Shown: one piece after another, positions 55,651-63,379 of the stretch
Position numbering within the stretch: position 1 is the stretch's first letter
Layout of the letters: each line of letters starts with the position of its first letter
Assembly (NCBI RefSeq): GCF_005116675.2
Contig: NZ_CP050699.1
Location: 3,061,001-3,125,000, forward strand
DNA: 64,000 bases
Reading direction: 5' to 3'
Source of the DNA: Desulfosediminicola ganghwensis
GTDB lineage: Bacteria > Desulfobacterota > Desulfobulbia > Desulfobulbales > Desulfocapsaceae
The notes under the pieces: model-generated
Database searches by the model: none
Seen by the model: only the letters and a program-made list of their open reading frames with translations
Told to the model about the DNA's origin: nothing
Translations under genes and position numbers: made by a program

Positions 55651-56709
55651 ATGAGCAGCCAACTGACACGTGAGGTAATCCTTGGTGTTGATACCCACTT
55701 GGACCAGCACATTGGAGTCGTCATTGATAGCGTAGGCAAACTTTTAGGTCATTTATCAGTTACAGCTAATTCAAAAGGATATAAACAATTAGCTAAATGG
55801 GCTCGATCTTTTGGAGACCTGCAAAGAGCGGGGATTGAAGGTACTGGAACTTATGGTGCGGGCCTGGCCAGGTATCTTGCTGCGGAGGATGTTTTAGTTC
55901 TGGAAATTAATCGACCAGATCGTTCAATGCGCCGATTTCGTGGAAAATCTGATCCAACAGATGCTGAGAGTGCAGCCCGCACCGTTTTATCAGGTACCGA
56001 CTGTGCAGTTCCAAAATCACAGTCAGGTGCAGCAGAAGCAATGCGTATTATTTCAGTTGCTCGACGTAGCACGGTTAAATCCAGGACACAGACAATCAAC
56101 CAGCTAAGAGGCTTGTTAATTTCTGCGCCAGATGAAATAAGATCAAGATTATGGAAATCAAATGCTGCCGAGTGTGCGAAATGCTGTGCACGCCTTCGTT
56201 CTTTGGGTGAAACAAACTGGTCGAAAACCTTGGCAACAACACTTCGCCTCCTTGCTAAGCGCTGGTTATACTTGACAGAAGAACTGAAGTTATTAGACAA
56301 AGATCTGGAACAATTGACTGCAAAAGCAGCTACGCGGGTGCGTAAGCAGTTTGGTGTCGGGCCTCAAACAGCTGCCATATTGCTATCTGTAGCCGGCGAT
56401 AATCCTGAACGTTTACGAAGTGAATCAGCACTTGCATCGTTGTGCGGTGTTAACCCTTTGGAAGCATCTTCTGGGAAAACAGTCCGTCACCGCCTGAATA
56501 GAGGTGGTAACCGAGCTGCAAACAATGCTCTCTGGACGATCGCCATGGTACGCATGAGGAGTGATCCACGCACCCAGGTTTATGTCGCTCGTAGAACTGC
56601 AGAAGGAAAATCCGTGAAAGAGATACATCGTTGTTTGAAACGTTATATTGTCAGAGAATTGTACCCATTAATTTTGGCTGATTTGGAAGATGCCGCCTTG
56701 ACCTCTTGA
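55651..56709 (+). CDS. IS110-family DEDD recombinase
   Basis: This 352-residue recombinase has an N-terminal RuvC-like DEDD domain (ILGVDTHLDQHIGVV, AGIEGTGTYGAGLA, FRGKSDPTDAESAART). A helical linker leads to the C-terminal Tnp domain (FGVGPQTAAILLSVAGDNPERL, ASLCGVNPLEASSGKTVRHRLNRGGNR). The serine-containing stretch ASSGK supplies the usual second active site. TAGGAGG precedes the ATG. It should act with the bridge RNA encoded just upstream. Confidence 0.95.
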   Translation: MSSQLTREVILGVDTHLDQHIGVVIDSVGKLLGHLSVTANSKGYKQLAKWARSFGDLQRAGIEGTGTYGAGLARYLAAEDVLVLEINRPDRSMRRFRGKSDPTDAESAARTVLSGTDCAVPKSQSGAAEAMRIISVARRSTVKSRTQTINQLRGLLISAPDEIRSRLWKSNAAECAKCCARLRSLGETNWSKTLATTLRLLAKRWLYLTEELKLLDKDLEQLTAKAATRVRKQFGVGPQTAAILLSVAGDNPERLRSESALASLCGVNPLEASSGKTVRHRLNRGGNRAANNALWTIAMVRMRSDPRTQVYVARRTAEGKSVKEIHRCLKRYIVRELYPLILADLEDAALTS

Positions 56710-56721
56710 CATAGGAGCGTC

Positions 56722-56925
56722 AATGCAGTCGCTGAATCCTTCTTTGCCTCTTTGAAGACACAGCTGACTCATCACGTGAAATTTCGCGACAAATTGGAAG
56801 CCGAGCATTCACTGTTCAACTATATAGAGGTCTATTTTAATCGTCAGAGGAAGCACTCGACGAACGGTTACAAAGCACCAGCTCTTTTTGAGCAGGAGTG
56901 GTGGGATAGGGACAAAACGGCTTAA
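56722..56925 (+). pseudogene. 3' part of IS3 orfB (element B)
   Basis: This continues the interrupted transposase. NAVAESFFASLKTQL carries the third catalytic residue (Glu), and the part ends FNRQRKHSTNGYKAPALFEQEW... with TAA at 56923-56925. Confidence 0.92.
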
Positions 56926-56955
56926 CTAGGGTTCCACTTTATTGTTGCAAGATCA

Positions 56956-57099
56956 TGCTCTTACCCAATTCTCCAGGGTAGATTTTGGCAATTTGAGCTG
57001 ACGTGATGCCTCGTAGGCAGAAAGACCGCCTTCAACCACTAATTTTGCGGCTTCATCACGAAATTCTTTTGAGTAGCGGCCGTTAGTTCGTTTGCTCAT
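56956..57099 (-). pseudogene. 5' part of IS3 orfA (element A)
   Basis: ATG at 57099 encodes 48 residues with the OrfA HTH (RYSKEFRDEAAKLVVEGG, then EASRQLKLPKSTLENWVRA). The frame ends at the element B junction. Confidence 0.92.
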
Positions 57100-57145
57100 T
57101 AGGACACCTCCATGTCGTGGGCTTTATTAACATTGGTGTCCGATT

Positions 57146-57671
57146 TATTCAACTTACCCCAGGTCGCGGAGAATACTATCATGCAAAATAAGCCTATTGG
57201 GAACCTTTATGAACTGATTTTGACCATTTTCATCTCACAATAAACTCGTAACGGCCTGCTCATCTAGACTCAGATCAAAGACTTCTCCACCCCTCTCCAG
57301 ATTGCTGGATGGAGAATTGGGAAAAATGTAAGAATTGCGGGTTAATTTACAAAGGGTTCGGAGGTATTCGCTATACAGAATTGTGGGTAAGCGTTTTCAA
57401 TAATTTATCAGAATTACGTATTATACCCGTATGGGTATATCTAGGTTATTTGCGCATAATAGGAGTTTGTACACAACCTGTTACCAGGCAACAAAAGAGT
57501 AGAGTTTCCACCCTTGTTGTGGTAATTTCCGACGAAATATCTATAAGATACAGGAAAACTGCTCATCAAAAAATCAAACAAGTACCACAACGGGTAGCTA
57601 CCCGTTGTGGTACTTGTTGTGAGGCTAAAATGGGAAAACTCCGCAAAAAGGGAGTACTCCTATATTACACG
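57146..57671. other. Remnant sequence ahead of the cassette array, no convincing gene
   Basis: A 129-codon frame at 57309-57698 runs through a long palindrome and ends inside cassette 1, so I do not accept it. Several inverted repeats are present, such as TTCTCCA (57283) with TGGAGAA (57310), TATACCC-GTAT-GGGTATA, and the 42-bp palindrome listed separately. The stretch ends in CACGTTAGC at 57668-57676, an attC-like right core that begins cassette 1. It may be a decayed cassette. Confidence 0.4.
57577..57618. repeat. Perfect 42-bp palindrome without spacer
   Basis: The arm 57577-57597 (AACAAGTACCACAACGGGTA, then G) is exactly complementary to 57598-57618. No base separates the arms. Such long perfect palindromes are normally unstable in bacteria. 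It lies just before the first cassette core site. Confidence 0.9.
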
Positions 57672-57710
57672 TTAGCGCATACAATTGGAGTAGCATGATT
57701 ATAAAATGAG

Positions 57711-57980
57711 GTGGCCAATATTGACATTCCTGTAGAATTTTTTATTAACGCAACAATAATAATAGGTGGAATGAGCATTGCCAGTTATTTGGTGTGGCGA
57801 AAGAAATTTAAACAAAAGAATGTGTCATTGCTGTTCTATCAATATGTTTTTCATCCTATCACTTTTTTAAAAGAGCTTTATGTAAATGGGCCAGGTTTTT
57901 TAATAATCGCACTATTGCTATTGTTAATGCTATTAGTTAATAAAATAATTATTCCGATAGTCATTGAGCAATTGCAATAA
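57711..57980 (+). CDS. Cassette 1: small membrane protein of unknown function
   Basis: The 89-residue product has two hydrophobic helices, around residues 12-29 and 60-86, with a basic segment (WRKKFKQKN) between them. The start is a GTG at 57711 and is uncertain. It fills an integron cassette running from the TTAGCGC core at 57672 to the attC ending about 58043. I recognise no family. Two-helix proteins like this are common in cassette arrays, and some are antitoxin-, toxin- or phage-defence-like, but nothing here decides. Confidence 0.65.
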   Translation: MANIDIPVEFFINATIIIGGMSIASYLVWRKKFKQKNVSLLFYQYVFHPITFLKELYVNGPGFLIIALLLLLMLLVNKIIIPIVIEQLQ

Positions 57981-57987
57981 TAAATAG

Positions 57988-58050
57988 TCGCTAACAACTC
58001 GTTAGAGAGGGACGCGCAAAAGGCGCGCGCCCCTCAACTCCACTTTATGT
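57988..58050 (+). other. attC recombination site 1
   Basis: The R'' core CGCTAAC (57989-57995) is complementary to the GTTAGCG that begins this cassette at 57671. The inner arms GAGAGGGACGCGC and GCGCGCGCCCCTC fold with unpaired bases, as in attC hairpins. The R' junction reads CACTTTATG where CACGTTATG is expected, so one core base differs. Confidence 0.8.
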
Positions 58051-58080
58051 TTTAAAACAGATTTAGGGCAAAATATTTCA

Positions 58081-58473
58081 ATGAGAAAATATATAATTTT
58101 TATAGTATTAATACTGCTTATGAGCTCAAAATCTAACGCAAGTGAAATGACTAGATTTTCATTCATTTGTAAGGATTTGTCATTTACGATCAATCCTTCA
58201 GTACAAACTATTGAATTCTCAAATATTCATTTGTTTTCGGTAGCGGAAATGATAGCCGGCATTCCAATGGGCTATACAACACAAAACCTAAAAGCAGTTA
58301 ACACTCAATACAATTGGCACAACACCACAATAATTACAATCGATTTTGATAAAGAAATCAGAAGATACTTTGATGGAGAAATGGCCGAAATCGAATTTTC
58401 ATTTGATGACAATGATGGTATCTATTTAGAAGCTAAAAAACTTGCATGTAAAACTGGTGTTAATAATATATAA
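58081..58473 (+). CDS. Cassette 2: small secreted protein of unknown function
   Basis: The 130-residue product begins with a clear signal peptide (MRKYIIFIVLILLMSSKSNA), so it is exported to the periplasm or beyond. The mature part of about 110 residues is rich in beta-type patterns and acidic residues and contains two cysteines (Cys in FICKDL and LACKTG) that could form a disulfide. No strong ribosome-binding site is visible. It is an orphan cassette gene without a recognised family. Confidence 0.75.
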   Translation: MRKYIIFIVLILLMSSKSNASEMTRFSFICKDLSFTINPSVQTIEFSNIHLFSVAEMIAGIPMGYTTQNLKAVNTQYNWHNTTIITIDFDKEIRRYFDGEMAEIEFSFDDNDGIYLEAKKLACKTGVNNI

Positions 58474-58475
58474 AT

Positions 58476-58538
58476 CAACATAACCAGACAATAAACACGG
58501 ACGCGGTGACCCGCGCCGGTTATCTCCACGTTATGTTT
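58476..58538 (+). other. attC recombination site 2
   Basis: AACATAAC (58477-58484) and GTTATGTT (58530-58537) are perfectly complementary outer cores. The inner arms ATAA, CGG and CGCGG pair with CCGCG, CCG and TTAT, with extrahelical bases, the expected attC fold of about 60 nt. Confidence 0.9.
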
Positions 58539-58573
58539 ATGTGAATCGGAATTCGAATATAGGAGATACAAGA

Positions 58574-59209
58574 ATGGATATACGTCAAGCATCAAATAAA
58601 AACAAATATAATGTTGTTTCTTCTATTTATGATATCGTTGCATTCATTTTGAGCCTTGGACAAGCTAAAAGGCTTTATAGAGAAGTAGCGGCACGACTCA
58701 GAGTTCCAACTGGAGCAACAGTGGTAGAACTTGGATGTGGCCCTGGATCTGTGGTACCAAGTTTGCTACACAAATTAGACCCTTCATCACAAATAATTGG
58801 TATAGACTTTTCAGACCAGATGATAGAGCTGGCAAACACTCATAAATCCAAGAATGGGTGGAATAATGTCAATTTCGAGTGCATGGACATGTATCAGTAT
58901 TCACCTGTCAATAAAGCCGATTGTGTAATTTTCTGTCTGTCTCTTACAGCAATACCAAACTACCAAAAAGCAATAGATAAAGCTTTGTCTATTCTAAAGC
59001 CTGATGGACAGTTGCTCATTCTTGACTCTATTCCGCTAAAAGGAAAATGGTACTATCCTCTTGCAAATTTATACACACACTTTAAGGCTCTAATCGTTGG
59101 AGCCAAACCGGCAGCTGGTATAACAGAATACATCGACAAGAAGACCAAGATACAAGAAAAACACATCATGGTCGGAGGTGTTTACACCTTGCTAGATACT
59201 AATATATAA
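58574..59209 (+). CDS. Cassette 3: SAM-dependent methyltransferase
   Basis: This 211-residue class I methyltransferase has motif I VVELGCGPGSVVP, a post-I acidic residue in IIGIDFSDQMIELA, and motif IV-like ADCVIFCLSLTAIPNY with LSILKPDGQLLILDS after it. The ATG at 58574 is chosen because GGAG lies 8 nt upstream. A GTG at 58541 lacks this. The substrate is unknown. The gene occupies an integron cassette bounded by attC sites 2 and 3. Confidence 0.88.
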   Translation: MDIRQASNKNKYNVVSSIYDIVAFILSLGQAKRLYREVAARLRVPTGATVVELGCGPGSVVPSLLHKLDPSSQIIGIDFSDQMIELANTHKSKNGWNNVNFECMDMYQYSPVNKADCVIFCLSLTAIPNYQKAIDKALSILKPDGQLLILDSIPLKGKWYYPLANLYTHFKALIVGAKPAAGITEYIDKKTKIQEKHIMVGGVYTLLDTNI

Positions 59210-59212
59210 AAT

Positions 59213-59293
59213 CAACATAACAAAAAGTTTTACCTTCGCTCCACTGCTTTCCGCTGGAATCGCTGAAGCTAGCCGGTGAACTCCACGTTATCA
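59213..59293 (+). other. attC recombination site 3
   Basis: The R'' core AACATAAC (59214-59221) matches the TTATGTT that starts this cassette. The R' core GTTATC is at 59287-59292. Inner arms AGTT/AACT and TTCGC/GCTGAA fold as in longer attC sites of about 80 nt. Beyond it the sequence changes to transposase debris, so the array ends or was truncated here. Confidence 0.85.
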
Positions 59294-59367
59294 ATAGAAA
59301 GGTACAATGTCATAACATCGTTTACACTTTCTGGTAAGTTTTTCTCCACTACAAAAAGGAGGAAAAC

Positions 59368-60417
59368 ATGCCCTGGAAGGAAACAACGATGATGGATGAG
59401 AAGCTAGAATCTATCATAGAGTGGATGTCAGGCAATTTCAACTTCTCCGAACTCTGCTGAGAGTTTAATGTTTCAATACCGACAGGCTATTACTACATAG
59501 AACCTTTTCAAAAAAAGGTCTTGTCTGGGTACTCTAGAAATTCCGCAAACCATCTAATCATCCTAGACAAACTCCCACAGAAATAGAACAATAAATAAGT
59601 TGTTTTTTGCCTTAAGAAACTCGATGGGGTTGAGATACTATTTGGACAAATACTGCGAAAGACTCCTGTAAAAATAAATTCCGTACAATCGACCTTTAAC
59701 AGGAGATTAAAGGTAAGAATCAGATAGTAAACAAAAAAAGAGGACGAAAATTAAAACCGTTTGCCTGATTTTTGACCCTAAAAACTGCAATGACGTGTGG
59801 TGTGCTGATTTTTAGGGGATGTTCAAAATGGGCAATGATGATCCCTGTCATCCTCTCACCATAGCAGACTCATATAGTCGTTTTGTGTTTAGTGCGAAAG
59901 GTATGTATGGGGAGCGGCTTGAGCCGACCCAGCAAGAATTTTATAATGGTATTCCGGGAATTTGGTCTGCCTAAACCAAATCATAATGGAACTCCCTTTG
60001 TCGCGTTTCAGGCCATACAATGAATCACAGTTTATCGGTCTGGCTCTTAGAGTTTTGTTTAGATATAATTTATTAAGACTTAGGCCAAATTTGAACAGAA
60101 TGGGCGTTATGAAAGGATTCACAGGGACTTAAAAGGCGGAGCGACCAGACCAGCCGGCTTTAATTTACGAGCACAGCATAGAAAGCTGAATGCGTTCATC
60201 TATGAGTATAATTGCGAAAGACCATATGCCGCATATAGATGGAGATCAGCTAAATGGGTAATGGTTTCATCCAGCTTCGCCGAGAAAAAAAATCCCCAGA
60301 AGAGATTGGTGAGGGAATCTGAGGGGATACTACAGGCATAAGATGCTTGGATATTCCCATGAGGAGGAACTGAGAATCTATGATGAACTCGGTCGTCTCA
60401 AGCGCAACTATGTATAA
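59368..60417 (+). pseudogene. Decayed IS481-family transposase
   Basis: ATG at 59368 after AGGAGG encodes MPWKETTMMDEKLES, then hits TGA at 59458. Family motifs reappear in different frames: DVWCADF near 59790, DPCHPLTIADSYSRF near 59840, QNGRYERIHRDLKGGATRPAGF near 60095, YNCERPYAAYRW near 60215, and a C-terminal YDELGRLKR ending at 60417. Many frameshifts and stops make it non-functional. Confidence 0.85.
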
Positions 60418-60513
60418 ACGAGGAAGTATACGGAACTATTAACTAATAGTATGCGCCTGATATTTCTTTTGTTTACTTTTAGTCAAAAAAGTCAGCAATA
60501 GGAGGGACTGTAA

Positions 60514-61035
60514 ATGCCAATTCATTTCGAAGATACGGATTTCATTTCTGAAGTTAAAGGATTACGTTCTGCCCTAATCGTTCCTTGTAGAATGTGTCCT
60601 GCAGCAACCATTGCTGTACGAGAGAAGAAGCCTTTTATGGAATTATTCAAGAGTTTGTTCAAGTCTCAACCTTTCGAACAATATCTTAACACGATCCAGG
60701 CCCTGCTAACAGAAAATGGTGTGAAATCGAAGGTATTTGGCTGCACTTTTTATCACCAGTGGTTTATGTGTATGTGGTCTTTGGGAACACGCAAGAAATT
60801 ATTAAAAGAAGCAAAACAGTATGATGCTGTTTTAGTACTGGGCTGCAGTTCGGCAACTGTAACGGTACGTGACACAGTTAAATCAATCGATTGTAAAGTT
60901 ATTGAGGGGATGGAAGCAAAAAGCATTATGAACGCCAAATTGAGTTTCCAGTTACCATGTAATGTGTTCTTTAAAGATTGTAAGGAAACTCCGCTAGTCC
61001 AGCAGAATACGGAAAAACAGGAAATCCTAGACTGA
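60514..61035 (+). CDS. Cysteine-rich conserved-looking protein of unknown function
   Basis: The 173-residue protein is intact, with AGGAGG before its ATG, although decayed transposases lie on both sides. It has CRMC (Cys25 and Cys28), further cysteines in FGCTFY and FMCMW, then YDAVLVLGCSSATVTV, SIDCKV and two C-terminal cysteines. The layout faintly recalls the N-terminal half of MetV (CFGC...; YDAVLSIACGAG) from this window, which could mean a metal or corrinoid-related protein. The similarity is too weak for a name. No signal peptide or membrane segment is seen. Confidence 0.75.
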   Translation: MPIHFEDTDFISEVKGLRSALIVPCRMCPAATIAVREKKPFMELFKSLFKSQPFEQYLNTIQALLTENGVKSKVFGCTFYHQWFMCMWSLGTRKKLLKEAKQYDAVLVLGCSSATVTVRDTVKSIDCKVIEGMEAKSIMNAKLSFQLPCNVFFKDCKETPLVQQNTEKQEILD

Positions 61036-61094
61036 CTGTATCCGATCAATGCAATAATCATCAATTATTACCTGAAAATCTAAATTCTTACCCC

Positions 61095-62017
61095 TTAATC
61101 AAGCAACTTGCTGAAGCCGCTCCTGAAACTGAGATGGACTTCCATTATGGCCAGAAAGTAACAGGAAACCAGAAAAACGGTAAAAGAAGAAAGAACATAA
61201 AATCGTTGAATTGCAGCTTTGATCTGAACATTCCCAGAGACCGGGATGTAGTCTCTCCCCCCAGATGGTGAAGAAAAATCAAACCACCATCTGCGATGAA
61301 GTGCAGCAGAAAATTCTCGCGTTGTATGGCCTCGGCATGAGCTACAAGGACATCTCATCCCATATTAAGAAAATGTACGGCATTGGCGTTGTAACCGGAA
61401 TGTTCAGCGCAGGATCCATAGCTACAGTAAAACCTTGGCAAGGCAGACCACTTGAGACTGTTTACACTATCCTGGGTGTTACCCTCGAAGGTTAAAAGGA
61501 TGTACCTGGTTTGTACATCTCTGAGAATGAGGGAACTAATTTCTGGCTGTAGGTGCTCACGGATCTCTCAAACCTGGGGGAATCAATGATATTTTATCGC
61601 TTGCATAGATGGTTGAGAGGCTTTCCTGAGGCAATAGAGGAGATCTTCCCAGAAACGGAAGTGCAGCTCAGGATCGTCCATCAAATCCGCAACTCACTCA
61701 AACATGCTCCCTCCAGGAATCATAAAGAGTTCATGGCTGATCTGAAGTGGGCCTACCAGACCAGGCAGGAACCAAGGATGTCGCTGAGGTGGGGCTTGAT
61801 AACCTGGAGGAGAAGTGGGACGGCAATTATCCTACTGTTATCAGATCGTAGCGTAACATTTGGCAAAGACTGAGCCAATACTTCAAATACCTGGAAGAGA
61901 CACGACGGAGCATCTATACCACAAATACCATGGAAGTGGTGCATAGTCAGCTTCCCAAGCTGACTATGCCCAAGGGCGCGTTTACGAATCAGGACAACCT
62001 TCTCAAACTCCGTTAAA
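61095..62017 (+). pseudogene. Decayed IS256-family transposase
   Basis: IS256 mutator-type motifs appear in order but in shifting frames. They are LIKQLAEAAPETEMDFHYG, NGKRRKNIKSLNCSFDLNIPRDR, ILALYGLGMSYKDISSHIKKMYG, LRGFPEAIEEIFPETEVQLRIVHQIRNSLKHAP, and IYTTNTMEVV. Several frameshifts and a missing stretch around the second catalytic residue make it dead. Confidence 0.88.
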
Positions 62018-62123
62018 ACTGGGAAGTTCAGTCTGTCCCTTGTTGATTCCAGCTATGCTAAGTGTTCTTTGATGTTAACCCAGAAACATTGCCTTTCCTG
62101 AAACAGGAACAGGAGAAGCGAAA

Positions 62124-62381
62124 ATGATACCGATCCACAAACTGTTGGCTCGTATACGCTGGGATACTCAATACGCCAAACATGACTTTAAGATTGGTTA
62201 TTACGACCGAATAGAAGCAAAGATAGTAATTGTTCCTATAAAATAGGTCTGCTTTGAGTCGAGCAACCACTTCTTTCTCTAAGTGTTAGATGATTCAACC
62301 GAATTGCACATGATACTTCTCCACCGAATCAGGCAAGTTTATAAGGATGACGAACTTATTTGGGAGCGGCCCATTGTTTAA
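62124..62381 (+). pseudogene. Broken DUF504-family gene
   Basis: ATG at 62124 encodes MIPIHKLLARIRWDTQYAKH, then FKIGYYDRIEAKIVIVP, the start of the small DUF504 family, and stops after 40 residues. In another frame the rest of the family follows (FESSNHFF, a stop, VLDDSTELHMILLHRIRQVY, KDDELIWERP) to TAA 62379-62381. One frameshift and one stop would restore about 85 residues. The ATG overlaps the TGA of an upstream fragment (NPETLPFLKQEQEKRK), so this was once a coupled gene pair. Confidence 0.75.
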
Positions 62382-62819
62382 GGATAAAGAATGGTTACCC
62401 CTTGATAATTGATTGATACTTCTTGAGAGGTTCCGTTTAAAAGGGGGCAGTCAGCCCACGATTGATTGCCTGATTGATTGAAACTAGCACCACTCGGGAC
62501 AGACTCTTATTAAAATAGCTCACGGGGGTTGATACCTGGCTGAAAGAACCTGGGTGCCCAATGGCAGCTTCTGGGGGCAAAGATAGAACTTGGGATCGCC
62601 TGGTGAAAAAATGAACTACAAAAAGAGATGCAAAAGTTGAATTTTGTTCAGTAGCTGTATCAAAACAATCTCGTTATGTGCCTATTTATGTGTTGTAAAT
62701 GAATGACGACCCCTTGACTCAAAGTACCACTTTGTCATAATAGTCTTATCCATGCTGGTTTTGTGATACAGCGTGTTTTCGATGTTAGTTTGCTCCAGAA
62801 AAAGCCGAACCAGCCGTGA
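62382..62819. other. Intergenic debris, no gene recognised
   Basis: No frame with a plausible start or family content was found between the DUF504 remnant and the multicopper oxidase fragment. Confidence 0.4.
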
Positions 62820-63326
62820 GGCCGGGGGGAAAGCGACGGGTCCTTTTGTCCGAAGTTTTTCCCGGGAAAAGAGGATGGCCGAGCTGCCCAATGGCAATTT
62901 TACCCCTGGAAGGTTTCCCTTAAATGGACCGACAGCTCTGCTGGTGTTGAGAAGGTTGTCCCGCTTGAAAGCGGTGATGAGGCGATGGTTTATGTCACCG
63001 AAAATCGGGATCCCTATGATACAGAGGTATGGGAGATCTACAACTTTACAGCTGACGCTCATCCGATCCATCTGCATCTGGTGCGATTTGAGGTGGTTGG
63101 CAGGACCCTTTTTAATGGAGATCCAAGTCCTAACGGTAGCGTGCAGCCATGGGAGAGCGGTTTCAAGGACACGGTTATCGCCTATCCAGGGGAAATTACC
63201 AGGATCAAGGCCCTGTTTGATATCGAAGGCCTGTATGTCTGGCATTGTCACATCGTCGAACATGAAGATAATGAAATGATGCGCCCCTTTGCCGTAGGCC
63301 TTGAGGATGCCGAGGAAGCTCCATAA
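62820..63326 (+). pseudogene. C-terminal fragment of a multicopper oxidase
   Basis: The frame is open from 62820 but has no start codon that would give a full enzyme. Its 168 residues include the last cupredoxin domain. HPIHLHLVRFEVV and WHCHIVEHEDNEMMRP are the type 1/type 3 copper motifs of CotA- and bilirubin-oxidase-like enzymes. The first two or three domains, with the other copper histidines, are missing, so it cannot be active. It marks the right edge of the accessory island. Confidence 0.85.
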
Positions 63327-63350
63327 CTCATCAGGAAATAACCCACTCTT

Positions 63351-63379
63351 GCCGGGGCTCCGATAGCTGGAGCTCCGGC
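63351..63379 (+). terminator. Stem-loop after the multicopper oxidase fragment
   Basis: GCCGGGGCTCC (63351-63361) pairs with GGAGCTCCGGC (63369-63379), one G-T pair, 7-nt loop. It begins 25 bp after the stop. A poor T-run follows. Confidence 0.65.

Larger units (their letters stand above)
55438..56721 (+). mobile_element. IS110-family element (inner layer) with bridge RNA
   Basis: These limits restore element B orfB exactly in frame (CWD-NAVAESFF). One A is shared by both junctions, so a 1-nt shift is possible. The left non-coding end is long (213 nt) and the right one short (12 nt). This is the IS110-group layout, with the guide RNA upstream of the recombinase. There are no terminal inverted repeats, as usual for the family. 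The triplet TCA appears at both junctions and is an alternative core, but it would leave a frameshifted target. Confidence 0.9.
54395..56955 (+). mobile_element. IS3-family element B (middle layer), inserted in orfA of element A
   Basis: The left end (TGATCCTGCTATAAAAGAGT...) and the complement of the right end (TGATCTTGCAACAATAAAGT...) form imperfect terminal inverted repeats of about 27 bp. The 3-bp target duplication TGC is at 54392-54394 and 56956-56958. Excising the element with one TGC restores ...ENWVRA-FRAGKLG... in the host orfA. Its own orfB is interrupted by an IS110 element. Confidence 0.92.
53344..57145 (-). mobile_element. IS3-family element A (outer layer of an insertion nest), split by element B
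   Basis: The ends carry matching terminal sequences, CGGACACCAA at 53347-53356 and its complement at 57133-57142. Outer limits are approximate because I could not define a target duplication. Removing 54395-56955 plus one TGC copy rejoins orfA in frame, which proves that this element was once intact and was hit by element B. orfB at the left end is complete. The element lies between the hdr-met operon and the integron cassettes. Confidence 0.85.

Noticed and set aside
57309-57698. 129-codon plus-strand frame before the integron cassettes
   Set aside because: It reads straight through the 42-bp palindrome and into the core site of cassette 1, has no ribosome-binding site, and its sequence lacks a plausible protein pattern.
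59368-59460. In-frame TGA in the IS481 transposase as another selenocysteine codon
   Set aside because: The rest of the gene is full of frameshifts and stops, so this is decay. Transposases of this family do not use Sec.
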